This document shows positions 1 to 8,911 of a stretch of 64,000 nt of DNA, in pieces. The position numbers and the translations under genes were made by a program. Source of the stretch: Variovorax terrae (GTDB taxonomy: Bacteria; Pseudomonadota; Gammaproteobacteria; Burkholderiales; Burkholderiaceae_C); assembly GCF_022809125.1 (NCBI RefSeq), contig NZ_JALGBI010000001.1:3038001-3102000 (forward strand), written 5' to 3'. Below the pieces are notes generated by a model, which saw only the letters and a list, made by a program, of their open reading frames with translations, was not told the DNA's origin and ran no database searches. Within the stretch, counting starts at the first letter, position 1. Each line of letters begins with the position of its first letter.

Positions 1-2
1 AT

Positions 3-917
3 TTCGACGAGGTGCGGCGCTACTCGCGCCTGTTCAAGAGCCTCATCACCGAGATCGCGCCGGTCATGGAGGACCGCGGCGTGGACGAGGTCTACATCGA
101 CTTCACCCACGTGCCCGGCGGCCAGCGCGACGGCGGGCGCGTGCTGGCGCGGCTGATCCAGAGGAGCATCTTCGAGAAGACCGGCCTGACCTGCTCGATC
201 GGCGTGGCGCCGAACAAGCTGATCGCCAAGATGGCCAGCGAGTTCAACAAGCCCAACGGCATCTCCATCGTCTACGAGGACGACCTGCAGGCGAAGATCT
301 GGCCGCTGCCCTGCCGCAAGATCAACGGCATCGGCCCCAAGGCGGAGGCCAGGCTCACCCACCTGGACATCCGCACCATCGGCGAGCTGGCCGCCAAGCC
401 GCGCGAGTGGCTGGTCGAGCACTTCGGCAAGGCCTACGGCGCCTGGATGAACGACGCCGCCTGGGGCCGCGACAGCCGCCCCGTGGTGACCGAGAGCGAG
501 CCGGTGTCGATGAGCCGCGAGACCACCTTCGACCGCGACCTGCACGCGGTGCGCGACAAGGCCGAGCTCGGGCGCATCTTCACCTGGCTGTGCGAGAAGC
601 TCGCGGAAGACCTGCAGCGCAAGGGCTACGTGGGCAGGACCATCGGCATCAAGCTGCGCTACGACAACTTCAAGAGCGTGACGCGCGACCAGACGCTCGC
701 GCACTTCACCGCCGATGCCAAGGCCATCCGCCACACGGCGGGCCTGTGCCTCAAGCGCGTGCCGCTGGACCAGCGCCTGCGCCTGCTGGGCGTGCGCGTG
801 GGCACGCTGGCGACCGTGGCCGAGGCCGCCGATCTGGAGAAAAAAGAGCAGGAGGTCCGCGCCCGGCGGTCATCTTCCGCTATGGATTCCATAGCATTGA
901 CGGACCAGCTGTTCTGA
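3..917 (+). CDS. dinB: DNA polymerase IV, 5'-truncated by window edge
   Basis: Translesion Y-family DNA polymerase. The frame is already open at the window edge, so the N-terminus, including the first catalytic Asp, lies outside. The palm-domain motif VDEVYID is present with the catalytic Asp-Glu pair at bases 84-89. It is followed by SIGVAPNKLIAKMAS, the thumb helix-hairpin-helix (KINGIGPKAEARL) and the little-finger domain (IGIKLRYDNFKSVT). The protein ends in TDQLF, which could be a beta-clamp-binding tail. The stretch just before that tail (about 843-896) is a copy of the dispersed GCTAT/ATAGC repeat read in frame. Family assignment is secure; the clamp role of the tail is inference. Confidence 0.95.
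   Translation, partial: FDEVRRYSRLFKSLITEIAPVMEDRGVDEVYIDFTHVPGGQRDGGRVLARLIQRSIFEKTGLTCSIGVAPNKLIAKMASEFNKPNGISIVYEDDLQAKIWPLPCRKINGIGPKAEARLTHLDIRTIGELAAKPREWLVEHFGKAYGAWMNDAAWGRDSRPVVTESEPVSMSRETTFDRDLHAVRDKAELGRIFTWLCEKLAEDLQRKGYVGRTIGIKLRYDNFKSVTRDQTLAHFTADAKAIRHTAGLCLKRVPLDQRLRLLGVRVGTLATVAEAADLEKKEQEVRARRSSSAMDSIALTDQLF
843..896 (-). repeat. Dispersed GCTAT/ATAGC repeat, copy 1 (inside dinB)
   Basis: On the minus strand this reads GCTATGGAATCCATAGC, then GAAGATGACCGC, a GCGGAC block and a T-rich tail. Copy 7 at 30761 shares ATAGC-N-GAAGATGACCGC and GCGGAC. Here the element supplies in-frame codons near the 3' end of dinB. Confidence 0.7.
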
Positions 918-931
918 CAGCCGGCGCAGCC

Positions 932-1306
932 TCACTTCAGCGTGGCGAGGTAGGCCACCACGTCCTCGCGGTCCTGCGCCTGCTCCAGCCGGTAGCCCAT
1001 CTTCTGGCCGGGCACCAGCGCCTCGGGGTCGGTCAGCCAGGCCAGCAGCCGCGCCCGGTCCCAGCGGAAGCCGGCGTGCGCGAGGGCAGGCGAGTAGTCG
1101 AAGCCGGGCACGCTGCCGGCCCGGCGCCCGAGCACCCCCTGGTGCATCGGGCCCACGCGGTTGGCGTCCACGCTGTGGCAGGCGCCGCACCGCGTCTCAT
1201 AGAGCTGCCGGCCGCGCTCGACCGACTGGGCCGGGGCGCCCGCGGCGCAGGCCGCCAGCAGGGCCGCGGCCAGTGCCTGGCGCGCCGGCCATCCCCCGGC
1301 GCCCAT
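932..1306 (-). CDS. Small c-type cytochrome, exported
   Basis: 124-residue class I cytochrome c. The N-terminal hydrophobic leader ends in LLAAC (Cys20), a possible lipobox, so it may be a lipoprotein or simply periplasmic. Haem attachment motif CGACH is at residues 40-44 and the likely distal Met ligand is in GQKMGY (Met103). Its ATG shares one base with the stop of the ferritin-like gene upstream (TGATG), so the two are translationally coupled. This suggests an electron-transfer partner for that protein, though no redox partner can be named from sequence alone. Confidence 0.88.
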   Translation of the reverse strand: MGAGGWPARQALAAALLAACAAGAPAQSVERGRQLYETRCGACHSVDANRVGPMHQGVLGRRAGSVPGFDYSPALAHAGFRWDRARLLAWLTDPEALVPGQKMGYRLEQAQDREDVVAYLATLK

Positions 1307-1875
1307 CACGCACCGAACGACAGGGCGTTGGCCGGCACCGGGCGGCCCAGCGCGCTGGTCAGCACCGTGAAGTGCATGGTCTCGTCGGCCGCCAGGCGCC
1401 CGGCCACCTTCGCGAGGTCGCGGTTGCCGAAGGCCGGGATCACGCCGAGGTAGGCATTGGTGGCGCCGAGTTCGAGGCGGGCCGCGAGGTCCAGCACGTC
1501 GCTCTGGTTCTTCAGCGTGTCGGCCTTCAGCGCCCGGGCGTAGTCGTCGAGCTTCTTCTCGGCCACCGGCGTGCCGCCCATCTTCTGGATGGTGGCGATC
1601 AGCGCATCGCGGTGCGCCTTGTGGTGGCTCTGGAACAGCACGGCCACGTCGAGCACCGGCTTTTGCAGCAGGCCGCTGCCGGCGCCGAGCTGGTAGGCGT
1701 TGATGGCCTCGTGCTCGAGGCCGAGCGCCACGTTCAGGATGGAGACGTCCTTGGACGGATCGCCGCCCATGCCCTGGGCCAGGGTTTCCCGGCCCGCCAG
1801 CAGGGCCACGGCCACCGCGGACAGCGAGCCCGTGGTGCCCAGGAAGGAACGGCGTGAAGCTTGGATGATCTGCAT
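1306..1875 (-). CDS. Ferritin-like domain protein with Tat-type signal
   Basis: 189 residues. The N-terminus carries SRRSFLG followed by a hydrophobic stretch, which fits a twin-arginine signal. The mature part is a ferritin-like four-helix protein of the Ferritin_2 type. Candidate metal or helix positions are GLEHEAINAY, SHHKAHRDAL, LELGATNAYLG and DETMHF. Such proteins occur in the periplasm, often beside c-type cytochromes, as here. A clear RBS (AAGGAGA) precedes the ATG. Substrate and activity are unknown. Confidence 0.82.
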   Translation of the reverse strand: MQIIQASRRSFLGTTGSLSAVAVALLAGRETLAQGMGGDPSKDVSILNVALGLEHEAINAYQLGAGSGLLQKPVLDVAVLFQSHHKAHRDALIATIQKMGGTPVAEKKLDDYARALKADTLKNQSDVLDLAARLELGATNAYLGVIPAFGNRDLAKVAGRLAADETMHFTVLTSALGRPVPANALSFGA

Positions 1876-2124
1876 GAGAATCTCCTTGAGGTGTCAGCAC
1901 AACCCGGCTGGGTTGCATCGTGGGTTGGCCGCAACCCCTGTGGCTGCGGACCTACCCTTTACGCCTCGCGCCCGGCCCGCGGATTCAGCCGGCAGCTTTT
2001 TTTTGCAGCAGCGGTTTGCGCTGAATCCAGCCGGCCCGCGCCTGCGTATGCACGCGCCCCCGAGCGCTCGCGCCGGTTTGCCGCGCTGCCGAAACCGACG
2101 CCCGCGCAGGGGATTTGACTTAAG

Positions 2125-2142
2125 CTTACATGTAACTTACAT
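2125..2142. promoter_or_regulatory. Tandem CTTACAT boxes with TTACATGTAA palindrome
   Basis: CTTACAT occurs at 2125-2131 and again at 2136-2142, an 11-bp period. The first copy is part of the perfect palindrome TTACATGTAA (2126-2135). It lies about 30 bp upstream of the small membrane protein in an otherwise GC-rich 294-bp gap, so it may be a regulator site. No regulator can be assigned. I saw nothing else convincing in 1876-2169. Confidence 0.4.
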
Positions 2143-2169
2143 TAAAGCATCCACCTCCGGGAGGCTGTC

Positions 2170-2433
2170 ATGACGCTCTCCGAACTGCAGCGCATCAAGC
2201 AATGGCATGTGGCCCACAAGTCGGAGCACCCGTTGGAATACCAGCTCTGGGACGCGGTGCTCACGGTCTGGGTGATGGGCTGGGTCGGCTGGATGCCCGC
2301 CTATGCCTTCGAGCAGTTCTGGGCCCTGCCGCTGTGCGGCGCGGCCATCCTCGCGCCCCGCTTCTACACGCGCTGGCGGCGCAAGGCCCACCAAGCCCAC
2401 AAGCTGCGCTGCGACTGGCTGGCGTCGCGCTAG
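2170..2433 (+). CDS. Small membrane protein, unknown function
   Basis: 87 residues. A polar N-terminus (SELQRIKQWHVAHKSEHPLE) is followed by a Trp-rich hydrophobic segment (about 28-45), a second one (about 50-64), and a basic C-terminal tail (RWRRKAHQAHK). The positive-inside rule favours a two-TM hairpin with both ends cytoplasmic. The RBS GGGAGG is well placed. I do not recognise a family; it looks like a lineage-specific inner-membrane protein. Confidence 0.7.
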   Translation: MTLSELQRIKQWHVAHKSEHPLEYQLWDAVLTVWVMGWVGWMPAYAFEQFWALPLCGAAILAPRFYTRWRRKAHQAHKLRCDWLASR

Positions 2434-2517
2434 GCGCTGCCACGCCAGGCCTTGTCACGCAGTTGCCAGGCCCCCGCCCGGCCCCAGCCTTACAGTGGCG
2501 GGCACAGGAGACTCGCC

Positions 2518-3351
2518 ATGCAATGCTTCGCCCTCACCCTCGACCACCACGTCGCCCACCTCGTGCTGAACCGCCCCGAGGCCATGAACACCATGCACCC
2601 TTTGTTCTGGCGCGAACTCGACGAGGTGCTCACGCAGCTGCACCGCGACGGCGCGGCGCGCGCGCTGGTGATCTCTTCCACCGGCAAGCATTTCAGCGCC
2701 GGCATGGCGCTGGAGACCTTCAGCGGCGCGATCCAGATGGACGACCAGAGCCCCGAGGGCCGCGCCGCCATCTTCGACCTGCTGACCGACATGCAGGCCA
2801 CCTTCACCAAGCTCGAGACGCTGCGCATCCCCGTGATCGCGGCGATCCAGGGCGGCTGCATCGGCGGCGCGGTGGACATGGCCACGGCCTGCTGCATCCG
2901 CTACGCCACGGCCGACGCCTTCTTTTGCATTCAGGAAATCAACATCGGCATGGTGGCCGACGTGGGCACGCTGCAGCGCCTGCCCAAGCTGGTGCCGCTG
3001 GCCGTGGTCAAGGAACTGGCCTACACCGGCCGCCGCCTGCCGGCGCATAAGGCCCAGACGTACGGGCTGGTCAACGAGGTGTTCGACACCGCCGAAGCGA
3101 TGCGGGCCGCCGCGCTGCAGTGCGCGGCCGAGATCGCCGCCAAGCCGCCGGTGGCGATCTGGGGCACCAAGCAAGCCGTGAACTATGCGCGCGACCACTC
3201 GGTGGACGACTCGCTGCGCCAGATGGGCTGGCTGCAGGGCGCGATCTGGAGCAACGCGCATGTGCGCGAAGCGGTGACGGCGATGAAGGAAAAGCGCAGC
3301 GCCGGTTTCCCGGCGCTGGCAGCCCTGGGCAGCTTCCGCGAAGCGCCCTGA
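2518..3351 (+). CDS. Enoyl-CoA hydratase/isomerase family, dienoyl-CoA isomerase-like
   Basis: 277-residue crotonase-fold protein. The start was chosen at 2518 because AGGAG lies 7 bases upstream; the frame is open further upstream without an RBS. The oxyanion-hole region is KHFSAGMALE. The active-site block GGAVDMATAC...QEINIGMVADVGTLQRLP matches the eukaryotic delta(3,5)-delta(2,4)-dienoyl-CoA isomerase (ECH1) pattern. Asp120, Glu140 and Asp148 align with the three acidic residues of that enzyme. Likely role: isomerising dienoyl-CoA intermediates in beta-oxidation of unsaturated fatty acids. A plain enoyl-CoA hydratase is less likely. Confidence 0.88.
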   Translation: MQCFALTLDHHVAHLVLNRPEAMNTMHPLFWRELDEVLTQLHRDGAARALVISSTGKHFSAGMALETFSGAIQMDDQSPEGRAAIFDLLTDMQATFTKLETLRIPVIAAIQGGCIGGAVDMATACCIRYATADAFFCIQEINIGMVADVGTLQRLPKLVPLAVVKELAYTGRRLPAHKAQTYGLVNEVFDTAEAMRAAALQCAAEIAAKPPVAIWGTKQAVNYARDHSVDDSLRQMGWLQGAIWSNAHVREAVTAMKEKRSAGFPALAALGSFREAP

Positions 3352-3364
3352 GCCGTTCCTCGGA

Positions 3365-4708
3365 TTACGACTTCTGCGCGGCGGGCGCGGCGGCAGCGGC
3401 GCCGTTCATGTAGTCCAGCGTCAGCGTGAGCATCGTGCGCAGGCCGATCAGCAGGCTGGCCTCGTCAGGGTTGAAGCGCGGCGAGTGGTTGGGCGCGGCC
3501 TTCTTCATGTCCTGCCCCGGCGTGGTGGCGCCGATCATCACGAACAGGCCGGGCGCCTGCTGCGCGAAGAACGAGAAGTCCTCCCCGCCCGTGCCCATGG
3601 GCACGAGCTGCGGCTTGGCGCCGCTCACGCGCGACAGGCTGGGCAGCATCCTGCCGAGCAGCGCCTCGTCGTTCACGGTGGCGGGGTAGCCGTTGGGCTC
3701 CCAGTGCACATGGGCGCTGCCGCCGCCGCTGTGGGCGATGTCCTCGGCCGTCTGCGCCGCGCGCTTCATGATGAACTGGCGCGTCTCCTCGCTGCTGGTG
3801 CGCAGCGTGCCGCTCATCTCGGCCTTGTCGGGCACGATGTTGTAGCGCTGACCGGCATTGAAGGTGCCCACGGTGAGCACGCTCGGGCCCTTGGTCACGT
3901 CGATCTGGCGGCTCGGGATGGTCTGCAGGCCCAGCACGATCTGCGAGCCCAGCACGATCGGGTCGATGCCGGCCCAGGGCATGCCGCCGTGGGTCTGGCT
4001 GCCCTTGACCTCCATGCGGAAGGCGTCCGAGCCGGCCGTGATGGCGCCGGGCTTGTAGCCGATCATGCCCACCGGCATGCCGGCCGCCAGGTGCAGGCCG
4101 AACACCGCGTCGGGCTTCGGGCCGTCGAACGCGCCCTCTTCGAGCATGCGCTTGGCGCCGCCGATCTCGCCCTTGGGCAGTTTTTCCTCGGCCGGCTGGA
4201 ACACCAGCTTGACGGTGCCGGGGAGCTGGTCCTTCATCGAGGCCAGCACCTCGGCCGTGGCCATCAGGATCGCGGTGTGGCCGTCATGGCCGCAGGCATG
4301 CATCACCGGCACCTCGCGGCCGTCCCAGGTGGCGCGGGCCTTGGAGGCGAACGGCACGTCCACCTCCTCGGCCACGGGCAGCGCGTCCATGTCGGCGCGC
4401 AGCGCCACCACGGGGCCGGGCTTGCCGCCCTTGAGCACTGCCACCAGGCCGGTGGTGGCCACCTTCTCGCGCACCTCGTAGCCCAGGGCGCGCAGGTGCT
4501 TGGCCACCAGCGCGCTGGTGCGCACTTCCTGGTTGCCGAGCTCGGGATGCTGGTGGATGTCGCGGCGCCAGTCGATCATCCTGGCCTCGATGGCCTTGGA
4601 CTTGGCGTTGATGGTGGCGTAGAGGTCCTGTGCGTGGCCCAGCATCGGCAGCGCCGACACGGCCATCGCCAAGACGAGTTTGTTCAGCGACAAAGAGCGT
4701 CGGCTCAT
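3365..4708 (-). CDS. Exported M20-family amidohydrolase
   Basis: 447-residue dinuclear metal amidohydrolase of the M20D (hippuricase/IAA-amino-acid hydrolase) type. Residues 1-26 form a clear Sec signal peptide ending LGHA-QD, so the enzyme acts in the periplasm, whereas most of the family is cytoplasmic. Metal and active-site motifs are RRDIHQHPELG, ALRADMDALP, HACGHDGH, FQPAEE and the C-terminal NHSPRF. Probable reaction: release of an amino acid from an N-acyl or aromatic conjugate; the substrate is not readable. A LysR regulator is divergent across a 117-bp gap and is the obvious candidate controller. Confidence 0.88.
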   Translation of the reverse strand: MSRRSLSLNKLVLAMAVSALPMLGHAQDLYATINAKSKAIEARMIDWRRDIHQHPELGNQEVRTSALVAKHLRALGYEVREKVATTGLVAVLKGGKPGPVVALRADMDALPVAEEVDVPFASKARATWDGREVPVMHACGHDGHTAILMATAEVLASMKDQLPGTVKLVFQPAEEKLPKGEIGGAKRMLEEGAFDGPKPDAVFGLHLAAGMPVGMIGYKPGAITAGSDAFRMEVKGSQTHGGMPWAGIDPIVLGSQIVLGLQTIPSRQIDVTKGPSVLTVGTFNAGQRYNIVPDKAEMSGTLRTSSEETRQFIMKRAAQTAEDIAHSGGGSAHVHWEPNGYPATVNDEALLGRMLPSLSRVSGAKPQLVPMGTGGEDFSFFAQQAPGLFVMIGATTPGQDMKKAAPNHSPRFNPDEASLLIGLRTMLTLTLDYMNGAAAAAPAAQKS

Positions 4709-4825
4709 GAAGGCGTCCTCGGGTGGTGATTGGGAAAGATGAAGGGAATGCGAAGGCCGAGCTTACGGGCATCAGTCATTCGATTCCAATAAAATTTAGG
4801 CCATTCCGATAAGCAGATCGAATCG

Positions 4826-5794
4826 ATGAAAAAGAGCCATCCCGAACTGTCGCCCACCGTCATGAACGAGCGCATGCTGGCGCGCCTGCGCCTGCGGCAC
4901 CTGCGCCTGGTGGTCGCGCTCGGCACCACGGCCACGCTGCACAAGGCGGCCGAGGCCGTCGGCATCAGCCAGCCGGCGGCCACGCAGATGCTGCGCGAGA
5001 TGGAGGAGCTGCTGGCCCTGCAGCTGTTCGAGCGGCATTCGCGCGGCATGCGGCCCACCGCCGCCGGCCGCGTGCTGGCCGACCACGGGCGCTCGGTGCT
5101 GGAGTCGCTGCGCACGGCCACCGGCACCATGGCCGCGCTGGCGGCCGGCGCCAGCGGCCTGCTGCGCATCGGCGGCACGCCGGCCGCGCTGACCGGGCTG
5201 CTGGAGCCGGTGATCGGCGCCTTCCACCGGCAGCACCCCGACCTGCAACTGGAGGTGGTCGAGGACAGCAGCGAGCGCCTGCTCGCCGGCCTGACCGGCG
5301 GTGCGCTGCACCTGATCCTGGTGCGCCAGTCCACGCCGGTGCCCGAGGGCCTGCGGTTCGAGGCGCTGCGGCGCGATCGCGCGGTGCTGGTGGCCTCGTG
5401 CCGCCATCCGGCCGCCGCGCTGGCCCGCGTGCGCCTGCGCGACCTGGCCGAAGAGCGCTGGATCCTGCCGCCGGTGGAGTTCCCGATCCGCCGCCTGTTC
5501 GACACGCTGTTCGAGAAGGCACGCATGCAGCCCCAGGTCTACGCGGTGCAGACCACCTCACCGGTGGTGCTGCCTACGCTGCTGCAGGCCGGCGGCGTGG
5601 TGGCGCCGATGCCGCTCTCGGTGGTCGGCCCCGGGCTGCAGGAGCGCGGCCTGGTGATGCTCAGGCTCGACCCCAAGCTGGGCCTGGAGCTGGAGGCGCT
5701 CGGCGCGATCTTCAGGCCCGAGGGCCTGGGCACCGCGGCGCGCAGCCTGCTGGAGGCGCTGCGCGAAGCCAGCCTTGGCGCCGGCGGCTCCTGA
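4826..5794 (+). CDS. LysR-family transcriptional regulator
   Basis: 322 residues. The N-terminal winged helix-turn-helix (RLRHLRLVVALGTTATLHKAAEAVG...QPAATQMLREME, about residues 23-70) is followed by a LysR substrate-binding domain. It is divergent from the exported M20 hydrolase. The intergenic AT-rich stretch contains two ATTCC blocks (near 4784 and 4803), a plausible LysR site. The start is uncertain: no good RBS precedes 4826, and an internal ATG at 4862 would also keep the whole HTH. Confidence 0.88.
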   Translation: MKKSHPELSPTVMNERMLARLRLRHLRLVVALGTTATLHKAAEAVGISQPAATQMLREMEELLALQLFERHSRGMRPTAAGRVLADHGRSVLESLRTATGTMAALAAGASGLLRIGGTPAALTGLLEPVIGAFHRQHPDLQLEVVEDSSERLLAGLTGGALHLILVRQSTPVPEGLRFEALRRDRAVLVASCRHPAAALARVRLRDLAEERWILPPVEFPIRRLFDTLFEKARMQPQVYAVQTTSPVVLPTLLQAGGVVAPMPLSVVGPGLQERGLVMLRLDPKLGLELEALGAIFRPEGLGTAARSLLEALREASLGAGGS

Positions 5795-5801
5795 GGTCTG
5801 C

Positions 5802-5820
5802 CGGCCTCAGGCCGTTTTCT
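5802..5820. terminator. Weak hairpin between convergent genes
   Basis: CGGCC-TCA-GGCCG (5802-5814) is followed by TTTTCTT on the plus strand. It is placed to terminate the LysR transcript but overlaps the stop codon of the facing GlsB-like gene. The stem is only 5 bp, so this is tentative. Confidence 0.4.
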
Positions 5821-6058
5821 TGGCGACGAAGCCGTAGATGACCAGCAGCACCAGGGCGCCGATCACGCTGGCGATGAAGCCGGCGCTTTCGCCGGCCTTG
5901 TACCAGCCGATCGCCTGCCCCACGTAGTTGGCCGCGAAGGAGCCCGCGATGCCGAGCACCGCGGTCATGATCAGGCCCAGGTTGTCCTTGCCGGGGTGCA
6001 GGGCGCGCGCGATGAAGCCAACCACCAGGCCCACGAGGGCCATCCAGATGTAGTGCAT
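5807..6058 (-). CDS. GlsB/YeaQ/YmgE-family stress membrane protein
   Basis: 83 residues with three hydrophobic segments (about 3-19, 30-52 and 60-78). The glycine-rich pattern WMALVGLVVGFIARALHPG and GIAGSFAANYVG is typical of the transglycosylase-associated (GlsB/YeaQ) family. Members are small inner-membrane proteins often linked to stress responses; the molecular function is unknown. The start at 6058 was chosen because family members begin a few residues before this motif. The frame continues upstream only into non-conserved sequence. Confidence 0.88.
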   Translation of the reverse strand: MHYIWMALVGLVVGFIARALHPGKDNLGLIMTAVLGIAGSFAANYVGQAIGWYKAGESAGFIASVIGALVLLVIYGFVAKKTA

Positions 6059-6246
6059 GTCAAGTTCTCCATGGGAGCCCGGACCGGTTCCAGGACAGAT
6101 GCAGGCTACGCCCTTGCGCGCGGGCCGGCAAGCCGCCCCCGTGCCGCAAACCGCCAAAGCCGGTCACCCTGCGCAGTCGTGTGATCTTTCCACGACGCGG
6201 CGAAACAAAGCGTTACCGCCTGCCGGGGCCGGCCGGCCCCGCGCCT

Positions 6247-7092
6247 TCACTGCCGGGCCGTGCGCACGTTGGGCGGCAGGGCCTGCGGGTGGCTGGTGCG
6301 GTAGGGGTTGATGTCGAGCCCGCCGCGGCGCGTGTAGCGCGCATAGACCGTGAGCTTGACCGGCTTGCAGCGCGTCCACAGGTCCATGAAGATGCGCTCG
6401 ACGCACTGTTCGTGGAACTCGTTGTGGTTGCGAAAGCTCACCAGGTACTGCAGCAGGCCGGCCTGGTCGATCTGCGGGCCGCTGTAGGCGATCTGCACGC
6501 TGCCCCAATCGGGCTGGCCGGTCACCAGGCAGTTGCTCTTGAGCAGGTTGCTGACCAGCACTTCGCTGACCGGCTGCTCGTCGAAGGCCGCCGTCAGCAG
6601 CTCGGGCGCCGGCGTGTAGCGCGTGCACTCGATGTCGAGCCGGTCCAGGCTCAGGCCGTCGAGCTCGTGCACCGGCTCGCGGTCGAACAGCTCGGACAGC
6701 AGCAGCCTCACCCCGACCGAGGCGCTGGCGGGCGCGCCGCGCCAGACCGCCTCGCCCACGTCGGCGCGGATGCGCTCGCGCACCTCGTCGGCCGAGCCGA
6801 ATCGGGTGTTGCTGAAGCTGTTGAGGTAGAGCTTGAACGACTTGCTCTCCACGATGTTGGGTGTCTCGCAAGGCACGGTGATGTGCGCCAGCGCCACCTG
6901 CGGCTTGCCGCGCGGGTTGAGCCAGCTCAGCTCGAACGCCGTCCATAGGTCGGCGCCGAAGAACGGCACGCGGCCGCCGGCGCCGATTTCCTCGCGCTTG
7001 GTGGCGCGGGCGATGGGAAACAGCAGCGAGGCGTCGTACTGGTCGGTGTACGGCGCCGGCTTGCCGAGCTGGGACTGTTCGGGCTGGTTCAT
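6247..7092 (-). CDS. queF: NADPH-dependent 7-cyano-7-deazaguanine reductase (two-domain type)
   Basis: Reduces preQ0 to preQ1 in queuosine biosynthesis for tRNA. At 281 residues it is the long QueF form with two tunnelling-fold halves. The QueF signature ESKSFKLYL lies at 82-90. The catalytic nucleophile is Cys188 in [12 protein letters not shown], with Asp195 nearby, and the substrate-binding His-Glu pair is in EFHEQ (227-228). It overlaps the upstream hydrolase by 4 bp (ATGA), so the two are cotranscribed. Confidence 0.96.
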   Translation of the reverse strand: MNQPEQSQLGKPAPYTDQYDASLLFPIARATKREEIGAGGRVPFFGADLWTAFELSWLNPRGKPQVALAHITVPCETPNIVESKSFKLYLNSFSNTRFGSADEVRERIRADVGEAVWRGAPASASVGVRLLLSELFDREPVHELDGLSLDRLDIECTRYTPAPELLTAAFDEQPVSEVLVSNLLKSNCLVTGQPDWGSVQIAYSGPQIDQAGLLQYLVSFRNHNEFHEQCVERIFMDLWTRCKPVKLTVYARYTRRGGLDINPYRTSHPQALPPNVRTARQ

Positions 7093-7973
7093 GCGGCCCC
7101 CAGATGGGGAATCAGGGGTTCGAGCAGCCGCTCCACCACGCCTGGCGGCAGGTCGTGGCCCATGCCATCGATGCCCACCAGCCTGGCGCCGGGGATGCGC
7201 CGCGCCGTGTCCTCGCCGCAGGCGAACGGCACCAGCGGATCAGCCCGGCCATGCAGCACCAGCGTGGGCGCCGTGATGCGTCCGAGCTGCGCGGCGCGCT
7301 GGCCGGTGTCGGCCGCCACTGCCACCAGCTGGCGCAGTGTGCCGGCCGGATGGTGGTTGCGCTCGATGCCCTGCATGATGCGCTCGCGCATCTGCGCTTC
7401 CTCGAGCGGGAACGCGGGGTTGGCGATGATGCGGAACAGCTTGACGTAGTGGTCGGCCACGGCCTGCGGACCCTTGCCGGCCGGGCGGCTGATCAGGGCG
7501 CGGACGACTTCGGGCCGGGCCTCGGGCAGGCCGCGCGCGCCGCTGGAGCTCATGATGCTGGTCAGGCTCAGCACGCGCCCGGTGGCCGTCAGCGCCACGC
7601 GCTGCGCGATCATGCCGCCCATGGACACGCCGACCACGTGGGCCTTCTCGATGCCCATCGCGTCGAGCAGGCCCACGGCGTCGTTCGCCATGTCCTGCAG
7701 CGAATACGGGGCGCGCGGCGTGAAGCCGAGCTTGAGCTTGAGCGACTGCCACAGCACGTTGGGCACGCCCAGGTGGTCGAAGTGCTGGGACAGGCCGATG
7801 TCGCGGTTGTCGTGCCTGATCACGCGGTAGCCCGCCGCCACCAGCGCCTGCACGAAGGCCGGCGGCCAGGCGATGAGCTGCATGCCCAGCCCCATGATCA
7901 GCAGCACCACCGGGCGATCGGCGCCGCCCGTGTCCTCGACCTCGATGCCGATTCCGTTTGCTCTTATTTTCAT
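7089..7973 (-). CDS. Alpha/beta-hydrolase
   Basis: 294 residues with the full hydrolase fold. It has an oxyanion strand ([11 protein letters not shown]), nucleophile elbow GVSMGG (Ser near residue 117), an Asp in HGRADPLVP and a His in DGMGHDLP. The cap resembles esterase or haloperoxidase-like members; the substrate is unknown. The first few codons and the start lie inside a dispersed repeat copy, so the annotated N-terminus may have been reshaped by that element. Cotranscribed with queF through a 4-bp overlap. Confidence 0.85.
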   Translation of the reverse strand: MKIRANGIGIEVEDTGGADRPVVLLIMGLGMQLIAWPPAFVQALVAAGYRVIRHDNRDIGLSQHFDHLGVPNVLWQSLKLKLGFTPRAPYSLQDMANDAVGLLDAMGIEKAHVVGVSMGGMIAQRVALTATGRVLSLTSIMSSSGARGLPEARPEVVRALISRPAGKGPQAVADHYVKLFRIIANPAFPLEEAQMRERIMQGIERNHHPAGTLRQLVAVAADTGQRAAQLGRITAPTLVLHGRADPLVPFACGEDTARRIPGARLVGIDGMGHDLPPGVVERLLEPLIPHLGAA

Positions 7974-8017
7974 AGCATTGCGTGTCCGTCTGACAAGGAC
8001 CTTCGGCCCTTTTTTAC
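7959..8017 (+). repeat. Dispersed GCTAT/ATAGC repeat, copy 2
   Basis: TGCTCTTATTTTCATAGC is followed by AAGGACCTTCGGCCC and a TTTTTT tail. It fills the gap between two minus-strand genes, covers the start codon of the hydrolase and ends in the stop codon of the 2-oxoglutarate oxygenase. Confidence 0.7.
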
Positions 8018-8865
8018 TCGAAACGCTGCTGGCGCAGCCATTTGGTGGCGATCCACTTCTCGCCGGCGATCACCGGGGCGCCGCCGTGCAGCGTGCGGGT
8101 CGAGGGGTGGGGACGCTCGTAGCTGAAGAACACCGCGTTGCCGCGCTTGGGCGCGACTTCGAGGTGCACGTCGGGGAAGGTGGTGCCGCCGCCCTTCTCG
8201 GGCTCGCTCAGGTACATCACCAGCGTGGCCACGCGCTGGCCGCCGCGCTTGAGGATGGTGGGCGTGCCGGGCTCGGCCGGATCGAAGTAGTCGTAGTGCG
8301 GCTTGTACTCGGCGCCCGGGCGGTAGTGCAGGATCTGCAGGCCCTCGCCGTTCTCCTCGGGCCAGTTCACGAGCCGGGCGATGCGCGCCTCCAGGCGCCG
8401 CACCACCTCGTTCTCGCCGCGCGTGAAGAACATGCCGTTGCTGGTGCGGTCGGCGTTGAGCTCCTCGCCGCCGGTCTTGGTGGCCACCGTCAGCGAGCGC
8501 GCCAGGCGCGGCCGCGCGGCCTCGATCAGGGCCTCGCATTCCTCGTCCGACAGCAGGCTGCCGAACACCACGACGCGCGGGTTGTACATGGCCTGCAGCA
8601 CGTGCACGCGCCGGTCGCCGGCATCGAGGTACAGCGGCGACTCGTCGAGCGCGGGCTCCGGCACCTGCACCGCGGGCGGCAGGCCCTGGCGCACGGCCTG
8701 CTCTTCGAGATGGTCCTGGAGCGTGGTTTCCAGCGCCTCGACCGCCACATCGCGCGCCCAGCCCGATGCGAGCATGGACTGGAGCACGGCCTCGGCGCCG
8801 TGGCCGGCCTGCGCCTGCTCGACGATCCACTGGCGCAACTGGGGCGTGATCTGCTGTTGACTCAC
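8014..8865 (-). CDS. Prolyl-4-hydroxylase-like 2-oxoglutarate/Fe(II) oxygenase
   Basis: 283 residues. GTG start at 8865 was chosen because GGAGGAG lies just upstream; the longer frame overlaps yaaA. An N-terminal helical region (1-70) precedes a double-stranded beta-helix domain. Iron ligands are His190 and Asp192 (KPHYDYFDP) and His260 (TRTLHGGAPV); Lys270 is placed to bind 2-oxoglutarate. The pattern is that of the P4H alpha-subunit family. The target (a protein proline or another substrate) cannot be read. Separated from yaaA by 46 bp on the same strand. Confidence 0.9.
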   Translation of the reverse strand: MSQQQITPQLRQWIVEQAQAGHGAEAVLQSMLASGWARDVAVEALETTLQDHLEEQAVRQGLPPAVQVPEPALDESPLYLDAGDRRVHVLQAMYNPRVVVFGSLLSDEECEALIEAARPRLARSLTVATKTGGEELNADRTSNGMFFTRGENEVVRRLEARIARLVNWPEENGEGLQILHYRPGAEYKPHYDYFDPAEPGTPTILKRGGQRVATLVMYLSEPEKGGGTTFPDVHLEVAPKRGNAVFFSYERPHPSTRTLHGGAPVIAGEKWIATKWLRQQRFE

Positions 8866-8911
8866 GGACTCTGCTCCTCCAAGACGGCAGCCCGCCGGCG
8901 CGCAGCGGGCT

